From a bacterium (lineage in GTDB: Bacteria > SZUA-182 > DTGQ01), in NCBI GenBank assembly GCA_023512255.1, contig JAILZY010000018.1, positions 1-52,752 on the forward strand: a stretch of 52,752 nt of DNA. The letters run 5' to 3'. Positions within the stretch are counted from its first letter, which is position 1. Each line of letters begins with the position of its first letter. The notes below the pieces were generated by a model that had not been told where the DNA came from, did no database searches, and was given only the letters and a program-made list of their open reading frames with translations. This document shows positions 7,905-16,100 of the stretch, piece by piece. A program made the translations under genes and the position numbers.

Positions 7905-10409
7905 TCAGAAGCTTATCGTAACTGGATAGATATAAGGGCCTCTTTGGATCAGAAGGAGCAGATTATCCTGATCAGCGTTAGCGATGATGGCCTCTTGGAA
8001 ATCTTTTAGGTTATAGATTTCTTTATCATTGATCTGGCGGATGATATCTCCCTTTTTGACTCCTATTTTGTCAAGGGGGCTTCTGTCCCTGACCGAGATT
8101 ACCATAACGCCGCTATTTTGCTCACCCATTCCTCTGAATAACGAAGCTTGAATATTTTTTACTTTCACCCCGAGCAGGTCAGCAGCAATTTTCTCTGCCG
8201 CCTCGGGGGTCAGTCGGGCAGGGTTAAGAGTTACGGACAGGGGCTTTCCTTCCCTTAGAATCGAAATTTTCATCGTACTGTCGGCAGTGAATCCGGCCAC
8301 AGCCGAGGAATAGGCTTCTTGGGAGGGAATCTGCTGATCATTGATTTTTTGGATGATATCTCCCCTCTGCAATCCTGCCCTCTCAGCCGGGCTGCCGTCA
8401 ATTATTCGGGTGATGATCACCCCTGCCTGGTAGCCAAGGTTGAAATAGCCAGCCAGGTCCCTGGTAAGATTTTGAACACGAATACCCAGCCAGATCTTGC
8501 GGACCTTGCCATAGGTAATTAGATCAGCCACGATCCTTTTGGCCCGGTCAATGGGAATGGCAAAGCCTATCCCCTCGGCTTTTTGGTAAATAGCCGTATT
8601 GATGCCGATTAATTCACCGGCGATATTAAGCAGCGGGCCTCCGCTGTTTCCTGGGTTGATCGAGGCATCTGTCTGAATAAAGCCTTGGTAGGTGAGGTCT
8701 TCGTTTATCTTCACCGTCCGATTGACCGCACTGATTACTCCAGTAGTTACAGTGTGGGAGAGGCCGAAAGGATTGCCGATAGCCACCACGGTTTCCCCGA
8801 CCATCAGATCATCGGAGTGCCCCATAGTGATATAGGGCAGGTTTCCGTTTGATTCTATTTTCACCACAGCTAGATCCGAGCGGGGATCAGCGCCGATCAG
8901 CTTGCCCTCAAATTCGCGGTTATCGGCTAGGGTGATGGTGATTTTGGATGCTTTGAGAATAACGTGCTCATTGGTCAGAATATAGCCTTTGGGATCAATG
9001 ATCACCCCTGAGCCCAGGCTTTGCTGTTTGTAGCTCCTAGAGGGGAAGGTATCGAAGAAGTTATCGAAAAAGTTATCAAAAAAGGGGTTGCCAAAAGGGT
9101 TTACTCTCTCCCGGACAATCCGTTCGGTACTGATATTGACTACCGCTGGGCTCACCTTTTCGACCACTTTGACTACGGACGTCTTGCGCTCCTCGCGACC
9201 GGAAGCATTGGCCGCCGTGCTGGCTACAGCCAGGCCTAGGAGCAGACAGAGTAATACTATCCCCAGGAGGCGAAAAAAGCCTCTTTTGTGGTGTTTTTCA
9301 CGATGGCTTTTTTCATGGTCTTCCTCTTTTGGCTCATTCTTCTCCTTTGCTTCTGCCGCGGCAAACTCCCTCAGCAGCTCCTCCTGCCGTGGGGTAAGGC
9401 TGGTTGGCACCTTGACTTTGAGCTTTACCAGTTGATCGCCCTTCCCCTTGCCGTAGACATTGGGAAAGCCAGCCTTGGGGATCCGCATTACCGTATCGCT
9501 TTGTGTTCCGCGTGGGATGGTAAGCTTGTGCGGCCCATATAGTGTAGGGACCTCAATCTCCGCTCCTAGGGCAGCCTGAGCAAAGGATATAGGAATTGTG
9601 CACAGGACATCGTCGCCCTGGCGAGAGAAAAAATCATCCTCTTTTACCCGAATGGAGATATAGAGATCACCGGGAGGTCCTCCCCGCTCTCCAAGAGCTC
9701 CTTCGCCGAGGAGTCGGAGCTGGGAGCCATTGTCAACCCCAGCCGGAATTTTGACATGTAGTTTTCTCTGTCGCAATATTTTACCTACTGCCCGGCACTC
9801 AGGGCAGGGAGATTCGATTACCTGGCCTGCGCCTCGACATTTGGGACAGGTAGTAGTAATGCTTAAAAAACCCTGAACGCGCTGAATTTGACCTCGTCCA
9901 CCGCAGACCCGGCAAACCTTGGGTGAAGTGCCTGGTCTTGTCCCATTCCCCTGGCAGGTTGGGCAGGGCTCATATCTTTCCACTTCAATGTCGGTTTCCA
10001 ATCCGAAGGCTGCCTCACGGAAGGAAATCGATATCTCGTGGGCAAGGTCAGCGCCCCTGGTTGGACGCTGTCGAGCAGCTCTTGAGGTTCTGAACCCAAA
10101 GAAATCTCCGAAAATATCAGAAAAACTGCTGAACAGATCACTGCCGAATATATCGTCAAAGTTGAAGCCGGTAAAGCCCGAATTCTGAAGCCCGGCATGA
10201 CCAAATTGGTCGTAGAGGCTTCTTTTCTGGGGATCGCTTAAAACCTGGTAGGCTTCAGAAGCCTCTTTGAATTTTTCCTCAGCCTCCGGGTTGCCTGGGT
10301 TGCGGTCAGGATGATATTGCAGCGCTTTTTTTCGATAGGCTTTCTTTATTTCTTCCTCAGTAGCGTTCCGTGGAACTTCCAAGATTTCATAGTAATCCTT
10401 TTTGATCAT
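7905..10409 (-). CDS. DnaJ co-chaperone fused in frame to membrane-anchored HtrA/DegP protease (possible frameshift-joined pair)
   Basis: One open frame of 834 residues from the ATG at 10409, where the J-domain begins ([16 protein letters not shown]); in-frame upstream starts are less likely. Residues 1 to about 355 are a full type I DnaJ: J-domain with HPD, Gly/Phe-rich region, four CxxCxGxG-type zinc motifs ([24 protein letters not shown] and the variant CPECRAVG) and both C-terminal substrate domains. A charged linker and one hydrophobic segment (about 380-400) follow. Then comes a trypsin-like HtrA with a complete triad (His482 in NEHV, Asp512 in RSDLAVV, Ser589 in GNSGGP) and two PDZ domains (about 630-720 and 740-834). 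If real, DnaJ would be cytoplasmic and the protease periplasmic. However, a Shine-Dalgarno and ATG for a separate htrA lie at the junction; a single extra A there would split the frame into two normal genes. Both enzyme parts are certain; the fusion is not. Confidence 0.85.
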   Translation of the reverse strand: MIKKDYYEILEVPRNATEEEIKKAYRKKALQYHPDRNPGNPEAEEKFKEASEAYQVLSDPQKRSLYDQFGHAGLQNSGFTGFNFDDIFGSDLFSSFSDIFGDFFGFRTSRAARQRPTRGADLAHEISISFREAAFGLETDIEVERYEPCPTCQGNGTRPGTSPKVCRVCGGRGQIQRVQGFLSITTTCPKCRGAGQVIESPCPECRAVGKILRQRKLHVKIPAGVDNGSQLRLLGEGALGERGGPPGDLYISIRVKEDDFFSRQGDDVLCTIPISFAQAALGAEIEVPTLYGPHKLTIPRGTQSDTVMRIPKAGFPNVYGKGKGDQLVKLKVKVPTSLTPRQEELLREFAAAEAKEKNEPKEEDHEKSHREKHHKRGFFRLLGIVLLCLLLGLAVASTAANASGREERKTSVVKVVEKVSPAVVNISTERIVRERVNPFGNPFFDNFFDNFFDTFPSRSYKQQSLGSGVIIDPKGYILTNEHVILKASKITITLADNREFEGKLIGADPRSDLAVVKIESNGNLPYITMGHSDDLMVGETVVAIGNPFGLSHTVTTGVISAVNRTVKINEDLTYQGFIQTDASINPGNSGGPLLNIAGELIGINTAIYQKAEGIGFAIPIDRAKRIVADLITYGKVRKIWLGIRVQNLTRDLAGYFNLGYQAGVIITRIIDGSPAERAGLQRGDIIQKINDQQIPSQEAYSSAVAGFTADSTMKISILREGKPLSVTLNPARLTPEAAEKIAADLLGVKVKNIQASLFRGMGEQNSGVMVISVRDRSPLDKIGVKKGDIIRQINDKEIYNLKDFQEAIIANADQDNLLLLIQRGPYIYPVTISF
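9290..9330 (-). other. Fusion joint: internal SD, ATG and A6 run between dnaJ and htrA parts
   Basis: Read on the minus strand, AGAGG is followed 6 nt later by an ATG at 9316-9314 and then by six A (9313-9308). In the current sequence that ATG is one frame off htrA and stops after 19 codons. With seven A the DnaJ frame would end a few codons later at TGA (EDHEKKPS-stop), and the ATG would open htrA as [19 protein letters not shown], a standard signal-anchor start. This is seen directly in the sequence. Whether it reflects a sequencing error, a fixed mutation or programmed slippage cannot be told from it. Confidence 0.75.
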
Positions 10410-10671
10410 AGCTCGCTCTACCTCTTTATCCACCATACCCTTCACCTGAGCTCTATCTCCTGTGTCCTCTACTATGCATGGTGTTATTAGCCTTTTTCAA
10501 AAATAAAAAGATTGACTATCTCAACCTTTTGATTAATAATTATATTTCATGATGAGACAGTTTATTTTTATTGATTCATCATTTTACAACCAAACAGATT
10601 CCCTTGTCAACAAGAGGATAACCTCCCTTTGTCTAAACCGGGGCCTTTGACATCATATTCTGGTACGAATT

Positions 10672-10694
10672 TTGCATAATAATTTGCATAATAA
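10672..10694. repeat. Short tandem TTGCATAATAA in the dnaJ/wza divergent region
   Basis: TTGCATAATAA occurs twice with a 12-bp period (10672-10682 and 10684-10694), about 110 bp upstream of the Wza-like gene. A consensus -35 (TTGACA, 10647-10652) lies nearby but has no well-spaced -10, so I do not call a promoter. The rest of 10410-10804 is AT-rich, and I see no gene in it. Confidence 0.4.
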
Positions 10695-10804
10695 TTAGGT
10701 ATGCATATATCCTCACTGTCAGCCCTCTGCCCGCCTCCTGTATGAACCTTGCGGGTAGCGGGAAATGAGGGAAGATAAGGCATTTTTGAGGAGATCCCAA
10801 GAAG

Positions 10805-11575
10805 ATGACCATAACCGAGAATCATGACCAGTTAGTGACATTTTGGCTTTTGTCCTTTAGGTGGTTGATAATTCTGGGTCTCATCTTGTTGGTGCTAGGG
10901 TTTGGCCTGTTGTTGGGATGCAGCCCTGCCTATGTCTACGACGATATTGGTGAGATGCAGCTTATGAGCTCGAATTACCAGGGGGAGCCGCTTGAAGCCG
11001 AATATCTTCTTCAGAGTGGGGATGAGCTTGAAATTACCTTCTATTATCATCCAGATTTCAATACCCGTACCGTTATTCGACCCGATGGGCTGATCTGTCT
11101 GCAACTCATTGGAGAGGTTAAGGCCGGAGGCCTGCCTCCCTCAAAGGTTCAGCAGGTTATTCGGGAGAAGTATGCCAAAATCCTTCGGGATCCGGAAGTT
11201 ACGGTGGCGGTTAAGAATTTCTCCCAGCAGGTTTACGTCGGCGGAGAGGTGCTCCAGCCGCAAATGGTTAATCTTGGCAGCGGCAAGACAGCGCTTCAGG
11301 CCATCTTTGCGGCTGGCGGATTTAAGGATACTGCGGAAATGCGCAGTGTTATTATCTTGCGAAATATTGGAAAGCCGAACTTTCGAGCCATCAAGGTTGA
11401 TCTCATGAAACTGTTCTTGAGCAAGCGATTGGTGAAAAATGATCTTCAGCTTCAGCCTAACGACGTAGTCTATGTACCCAAGACCCTGATCAGTAAAGTT
11501 GATCAGTTTGTTGATCAATACATGAATAAAATTGTTCCTAATGAGGTTTTTACTGATCTTATCAAGGGAAAGTAA
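10805..11575 (+). CDS. Wza-like polysaccharide export lipoprotein (Poly_export/SLBB)
   Basis: A 256-residue outer-membrane polysaccharide export protein. A long hydrophobic signal ends in the lipobox LLLGC (about residue 38). The Poly_export domain follows (about 60-140: YLLQSGDELEI, VIRPDGLICLQLIGEVKAGG, LRDPEVTVAV), then one SLBB domain (about 145-230: VYVGGEVLQPQ, TALQAIFAAGGF, LQPNDVVYVPK). It is shorter than E. coli Wza and has one SLBB domain, so it is nearer the short OPX proteins of exosortase/EPS-type loci. GAGGAG lies 14-19 nt before the start. It heads a tight operon with the GumC-like and kinase-like genes (38 and 10 bp gaps). Assignment is strong; the exported polymer is unknown. 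Confidence 0.9.
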   Translation: MTITENHDQLVTFWLLSFRWLIILGLILLVLGFGLLLGCSPAYVYDDIGEMQLMSSNYQGEPLEAEYLLQSGDELEITFYYHPDFNTRTVIRPDGLICLQLIGEVKAGGLPPSKVQQVIREKYAKILRDPEVTVAVKNFSQQVYVGGEVLQPQMVNLGSGKTALQAIFAAGGFKDTAEMRSVIILRNIGKPNFRAIKVDLMKLFLSKRLVKNDLQLQPNDVVYVPKTLISKVDQFVDQYMNKIVPNEVFTDLIKGK

Positions 11576-11613
11576 CAGGCTTTGGCGGATGTACTGAAGA
11601 GGGAGAAGCAAGG

Positions 11614-13182
11614 ATGGATGAGTATAGAATACTCAATAGGTCAGCGCGGGATATAGTGGCGATTTTCTTCAAGTACAAATGGAAAATGTTGCTGACCTTC
11701 ATGCTGGTCACTTCCTTGTCTATTTTCATTATCCTGATTCAGAAGCCGGTCTATGAAAGTCAGGCTAAAATTTTGGTTAAGGAGGGACGAGAAAACGCAA
11801 CTCCCACCACCTCGTTCATGACTTTGCCTGAGCGGATAATTGATATTACCCGAATGGAGGATATTAATTCTGAGATCGAGATTCTCCGAAGCAGAATACT
11901 GGCCGAGAAGGTGGTGGCCAAATTAGGAGTTGATCTTAAAAAGTCCTCGGATAAAACAGGGCGCAGAGAAGCTGCCTCCCACTCTACCGTAAGTCAGCAT
12001 CTGACCAAAATCTTCAACGAATTAAAAAGTCTTCTAGCCCAATTCCTCCCCTTTACCCTTTCGCCCCGAGGGCACCTGTCATCATTTGAGCAGGCGGTGC
12101 TTCGGATTCAAAAGAACCTAGATGTTGAGCTTATCCAGAATTCTAACGTGATTAGGGTGAGCTTTTCTGATCCTGAACCTACGATAGCGGCTGATGTTAT
12201 CAATACCCTGCTGGATTTTTACCTCGATCAGCATCTTCTGGCATATAAAACTCAAGGGGCTTATCAGTTTTTTTATGATCAGGCGGTTAACTTCAAGCAG
12301 AAGATGGAAGCTTCGGAACAGAAGCTGGAGGAGTTCAAAAAACGCTATTCCTTGGCTGAGCTGAGTTTGCAGCGGGATATACTCATTAAGCAGGAGGGTG
12401 AGTATGAAAACAGCCTGCGAGCTACCGAGAGCGCCATTTCTGGGCTCAAGAAGCAGATGCAGCAGCAGAAAGAGCAGTTAGCTAATCAGAAGGAGAGAAT
12501 TCTGCTGACCGAAATTTCCCGAAGAGACCCTTTGAGAGATCAATTAAGCTCTCAACTTTCTACTCTTAAGCTTCGCGAGCAGCAGCTTTTGAACACCTTT
12601 GCTGATGCCAATCAGCGCAAGATCGCTGACCTGCGGAAAGAGATTCAGGAGGTGGAATGCCAATTGAGTGAGCTAGATGAGCCAGTGCAATTTGAGACCC
12701 AGGTCGGCCTAAACAGCATTTATCTTAAACTGACCGAAGCGATCTTGCAAAATCAGGCTGAGCTGGAAGCCCTTGAGGCTAAGAGGCAGAGTCTGGCCCA
12801 GAACCTAGCTTTATGCAGGCAGAAGCTGGCCGATATAAACATGAGAGAAATGGAGCTCAATCAATTGCAGCGCCAGCTTAGGATCGACGAGGAAAACTAC
12901 CAACTTTACCGAAAAAAAATGGAAGAAAACCGTATTTCTGAGGCTATGGATGCGGCTCGTTTTGCCAACATCAGTATCATTGAGCCGGCTCTAGTTCCCC
13001 TGCTGCCCAAGAAAACCATGAAATGGCTTAGAATCTTTGTGGCTTTCATACTTGGGATAACGGCAAGTTTTGGGGTAGCCTTGTTATCAGAACTGCTTGA
13101 TCATACGGTAGAGACGCCAGATGAGCTTGAGGCCTCTGTGGATTTGCCGGTTTTGGGCTCCATTCCTGAGATGAAAGAGTAA
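11614..13182 (+). CDS. GumC/Wzz-type polysaccharide chain-length/co-polymerase protein
   Basis: A 522-residue inner-membrane PCP-2-type protein without its own kinase domain. The N-terminal Wzz region has a membrane segment at about 22-42 (WKMLLTFMLVTSLSIFIILI) followed by the usual YESQAKILVK strand. A long coiled coil rich in Gln, Glu and Lys occupies about 220-440, and a GNVR-like stretch precedes the second membrane segment (about 470-490, WLRIFVAFILGITASFGVAL). The tail (ETPDELEASVDLPVLGSIP) is the usual link to the partner tyrosine kinase, here encoded 10 bp downstream. It should control polymer length together with that protein and the Wza-like exporter. Confidence 0.92.
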   Translation: MDEYRILNRSARDIVAIFFKYKWKMLLTFMLVTSLSIFIILIQKPVYESQAKILVKEGRENATPTTSFMTLPERIIDITRMEDINSEIEILRSRILAEKVVAKLGVDLKKSSDKTGRREAASHSTVSQHLTKIFNELKSLLAQFLPFTLSPRGHLSSFEQAVLRIQKNLDVELIQNSNVIRVSFSDPEPTIAADVINTLLDFYLDQHLLAYKTQGAYQFFYDQAVNFKQKMEASEQKLEEFKKRYSLAELSLQRDILIKQEGEYENSLRATESAISGLKKQMQQQKEQLANQKERILLTEISRRDPLRDQLSSQLSTLKLREQQLLNTFADANQRKIADLRKEIQEVECQLSELDEPVQFETQVGLNSIYLKLTEAILQNQAELEALEAKRQSLAQNLALCRQKLADINMREMELNQLQRQLRIDEENYQLYRKKMEENRISEAMDAARFANISIIEPALVPLLPKKTMKWLRIFVAFILGITASFGVALLSELLDHTVETPDELEASVDLPVLGSIPEMKE

Positions 13183-13192
13183 GAAGTGTATC

Positions 13193-15310
13193 ATGTACAC
13201 TACATTTTACGGCCTTTCTGGCCCGCCCTTTAAAAATACTCCTGATCCTGATTTTTTCTTCAGGAGCGCCGGACATCAGCGGGCACTACTCTTTTTGCTC
13301 TATGCCATCAGGGAAAAAAAAGGGCTAATCACGGTTTGCGGTCAGGCAGGCACTGGTAAAACAGCTCTTCTCCAGGTCATCGAGAGGGAGATCGGGCAGT
13401 CGGTTAAGATGATCTTTTTCCTCGATGCCGGATCAATGGGTAGCAGTGTGTCGCTCTCTGGATACCTGCTGGAAAAGCTTGGAATTTCAGCTACAGGGCT
13501 ATCGAGAGATAATTTTGGGCTCCTTCGGGATGGCCTCTTGCAGCAGATTCAGCAGGGGATATCAGTGGTCTTGGTGGTAGATGAGGCGCAAAACTTGGAC
13601 TGGCGACAACTTGAGCAGATCAGGCTTTTGCTTAATTTGGAGACATCTGACTGCAAACTTCTGTCAATCATCTTAGTAGGGCAGCCAGAGCTACAGAATA
13701 AATTGAATCAGCCTACCTTTCAGCAGCTTAAGCAGCGGATCGATCTGAGTTGCCAGATCGACCCCCTAACTGAGATGGAAAGCTATCACTATATCGAATT
13801 TCGGCTAAAGCGGGCAGGCCGCGATCGGCAGGATATCTTTACCCCTGAGGCACTCCAGACGATCTACCTCCGTACTCAGGGAATCCCGCGTTTGATCAAC
13901 AATATTTGCGACAAAGCCCTGCTCCTTGGATTTAGTCGCCAGCAGCAGTATATTGATCGGACGACCATTCAGGAGCTCTCCCTGCTCTTTGAAAACCAGC
14001 GGGGAAATCCTCCGCCATCTTCTTCCCGAACATCTTTCTTTCAGCAAGGCTGGAGTCAATTGCCCGGCAGCGGCTCGCTTCGAGCAGCAGATGAAGTAGC
14101 TGATCATCGGTTTCAGATTAGAGATTTTAGGTATCAGATGATTGACTCAGGCAAAAGGATGTATTCCTGGAGGACACCACCGGCAGCGCTCTGGGAGGAG
14201 GAAGAAGCCCGCAGATTTATCCAGGAGGGTTTGCGGGCAATTTTGGGACAGTATGGGAGGCAGCAGCAGCATGGTGGCAGAGAGGCTGAGGATCATACCA
14301 GCGGAAGGCGAGGAGCTATCGGAGAAAGACCTCCCCAAATACCTGAGGATAGTAGAGGAAGAGCAGCCTGCCAGCAGAAAGCTTCCCCTGCTGCCAGCAG
14401 TCAGAGTGGGCAAGCCATTGGGAAGATTGAGGGTAAGCCCCCCTTGGAAAGTGCTCAGTCAACAGAGAATCCTGACCGAAGAGAGGCAGCAAGACCAAAG
14501 CCTCTTTCTTCGGAGTATATAAAACGGTTTGAGTCGATGAGCCTTGCCTCCTCAGGCAAGAAGCAGAGGGGAGGGTGGCTTGTAGGGTGGTTTAAAGAGC
14601 GGCTGCATTCCCTTCACCGGCTCATAATCCGCCGCCGAGGCCATCCTCTGCCTAGTAGGCTGGATGAGCAAAGCTATTGTCTGCCGTCAAAAGTTATCGA
14701 AGAGTATCAGAAAATCAAGAATAACCTCTACCAGGCCAATCCGACAAGCCGCCTCCAGGCTTTGATGTTTGCCAGTGCCAACTCTGGTGAAGGAGCTTCC
14801 ACCGTAGCCGCAAACTTTGCCACAACCTGCGCTTTGACCGAAGAGGCCAAGGTGCTGCTGGTAGATGCCAATTTTCGGGCTCCCAAGCTTCACAGCCTCT
14901 TTGGTCTCCCAAGGTCAGAAGGGCTGGGAGAGGTGCTTAGAGAAAAGGTTGGCTGGCGGGATGTAGTGCGAGCTTGCAAGATTCCTAATCTTTCGATCAT
15001 CACCGCTGGAGAGCCAGCGATTAATCCGCTCTACTTGCTAAGATCCGCTACCCTTGAGCGAACGATTCAAGAGTTTAGAGAGCAGTTCGACTATGTGCTG
15101 TTCGACACCTGCGCCATTTACCTCTACGCGGATCCGATCCTGCTGGGAGCATATCTTGATGGGCTTATTCTGGTAGTTCAGGCAGGCAAAACACGGCTTG
15201 AGACTATCCGAAAAACCAGGGAGATGCTGACCGGATCAGTGCCGATTATGGGTGTAGTGCTGAACCGGAGAAACTACTATATTCCGCAGGCCCTGTACCG
15301 AAGGCTGTGA
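13193..15310 (+). CDS. ExeA-type AAA ATPase fused to a BY-kinase-like (CpsD/Wzc) domain with degenerate P-loop
   Basis: A 705-residue two-part protein. Residues 1 to about 270 are an ExeA/GspA-type AAA ATPase, as found beside exosortase/EPS loci: start YGLSGPPFKNTPDPDFFF, Walker A GQAGTGKTA (about 49-57), Walker B VVLVVDEAQN, sensor-like GQPEL. About 270-490 is a Gln/Ser/Pro/Arg-rich linker. About 495-705 is the cytoplasmic domain of bacterial tyrosine kinases, with Walker A' (VLLVDANFRAPK) and Walker B (YVLFDTC). Its P-loop reads SGEGASTVA instead of GEGKST: the conserved lysine is Ala. The C-terminal tyrosine tail is short (NYYIPQALYRRL). These two families are normally separate genes. Kinase activity is doubtful; a regulator of chain length is a safer call. 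No exosortase gene is present in the window. Confidence 0.85.
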   Translation: MYTTFYGLSGPPFKNTPDPDFFFRSAGHQRALLFLLYAIREKKGLITVCGQAGTGKTALLQVIEREIGQSVKMIFFLDAGSMGSSVSLSGYLLEKLGISATGLSRDNFGLLRDGLLQQIQQGISVVLVVDEAQNLDWRQLEQIRLLLNLETSDCKLLSIILVGQPELQNKLNQPTFQQLKQRIDLSCQIDPLTEMESYHYIEFRLKRAGRDRQDIFTPEALQTIYLRTQGIPRLINNICDKALLLGFSRQQQYIDRTTIQELSLLFENQRGNPPPSSSRTSFFQQGWSQLPGSGSLRAADEVADHRFQIRDFRYQMIDSGKRMYSWRTPPAALWEEEEARRFIQEGLRAILGQYGRQQQHGGREAEDHTSGRRGAIGERPPQIPEDSRGRAACQQKASPAASSQSGQAIGKIEGKPPLESAQSTENPDRREAARPKPLSSEYIKRFESMSLASSGKKQRGGWLVGWFKERLHSLHRLIIRRRGHPLPSRLDEQSYCLPSKVIEEYQKIKNNLYQANPTSRLQALMFASANSGEGASTVAANFATTCALTEEAKVLLVDANFRAPKLHSLFGLPRSEGLGEVLREKVGWRDVVRACKIPNLSIITAGEPAINPLYLLRSATLERTIQEFREQFDYVLFDTCAIYLYADPILLGAYLDGLILVVQAGKTRLETIRKTREMLTGSVPIMGVVLNRRNYYIPQALYRRL

Positions 15311-15323
15311 GAGTGAGAGCCTT

Positions 15324-16076
15324 ATGGTTTTAGGGATTGTGAATCGAAAGCCATTGAATCGAGAGCCTATGAATCATCATCTCATCTCAATCTATGAATT
15401 TCTTCTCAAAGAGTATGGACCGCAAGGCTGGTGGCCGCTGCTTGGCTGTAGTGGCCGCAAAGCAACCCCAAAGGGATGGGTGGTGGGCTACCATCCGGGA
15501 GATTATGAGCTTCCTAGGACCCGCAGCCAGGTCTTTGAGGTCTGCCTTGGGGCGATTCTTACCCAGAATACTGGCTGGCCGCAGGTAGAGATGGCCCTCC
15601 GGCGCCTTCAGGCAAGTGGCTGCCTTGATGCGGAGCGAATTTGGCAGATGGAGATCGAGGATTTGAAAGAGGCTATCAGACCGTGTGGATATTTTAACCA
15701 GAAAGCCAAAAAGGTTAAAATCTTCACCGAGTATTTTCTCGACCTTGACCGGAATCGGCCTCCAGCCAGGGAAGAGCTCCTATCCCTCTGGGGCATTGGC
15801 CCGGAAACTGCCGATTCAATGCTTCTTTATGCCTTTCGGGTGCCAACCTTTGTCATTGATGCCTATACCAGAAGGATTTTGACTAGCCTAGGGATAGCGG
15901 ATGAGAAAAGCAGCTACCACGATCTTAAGACCCTGTTCGAGCAAAGCCTTCCCAGAGATTTCATCCTTTATCAGGAATATCATGCTTTGCTGGTTGAGCA
16001 TGCCAAAAGGTTTTATCAGAAAAAATCAGAATCAGACTCTCGGCTTCCCTGCCCCCTGGCTAGGCTGCTGTCTTAG
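15324..16076 (+). CDS. MagIII-like HhH-GPD DNA glycosylase (EndoIII superfamily, no Fe-S cluster)
   Basis: A 250-residue base-excision repair glycosylase. The helix-hairpin-helix is LWGIGPETADSML and the catalytic Asp is in FVIDAYTRRIL. The residue matching the EndoIII AP-lyase lysine is Glu (GPETA), which implies a monofunctional glycosylase. The C-terminal Cys ligands of EndoIII are missing: only one Cys remains (LPCPLA). Both traits fit the Helicobacter MagIII/3-methyladenine glycosylase subgroup. It follows the EPS kinase gene by 13 bp and may ride on that operon with no functional link. The start could be the ATG at 15369; a tandem 15-bp duplication (GAATCGAAAGCCATT type) makes up the N-terminal extension. 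Confidence 0.85.
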   Translation: MVLGIVNRKPLNREPMNHHLISIYEFLLKEYGPQGWWPLLGCSGRKATPKGWVVGYHPGDYELPRTRSQVFEVCLGAILTQNTGWPQVEMALRRLQASGCLDAERIWQMEIEDLKEAIRPCGYFNQKAKKVKIFTEYFLDLDRNRPPAREELLSLWGIGPETADSMLLYAFRVPTFVIDAYTRRILTSLGIADEKSSYHDLKTLFEQSLPRDFILYQEYHALLVEHAKRFYQKKSESDSRLPCPLARLLS

Positions 16077-16100
16077 CGCATAGCGCCGCAGGCTTGGTTT

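Noticed and set aside
10607-10825. Minus-strand open frame of 72 codons in the dnaJ/wza gap.
   Set aside because: Low-complexity N-terminal content, overlap with the wza start region, no ribosome-binding site and no recognisable motif.
14142-14522. The linker of the ExeA/BY-kinase fusion reads as a fairly protein-like open frame in the +1 frame (RLRIIPAEGEELSEKDLPKY).
   Set aside because: Using it would require two compensating frameshifts. The in-frame linker is a normal Ser/Pro/Gln/Arg-rich disordered sequence with no stop and coherent domains on both sides. Accurate reads could reopen the question.
10805-15310. A complete exosortase (XrtA/PEP-CTERM) system.
   Set aside because: The exporter, chain-length and ATPase genes are of that general style, but no exosortase, PEP-CTERM tail or other marker gene is present in the window.
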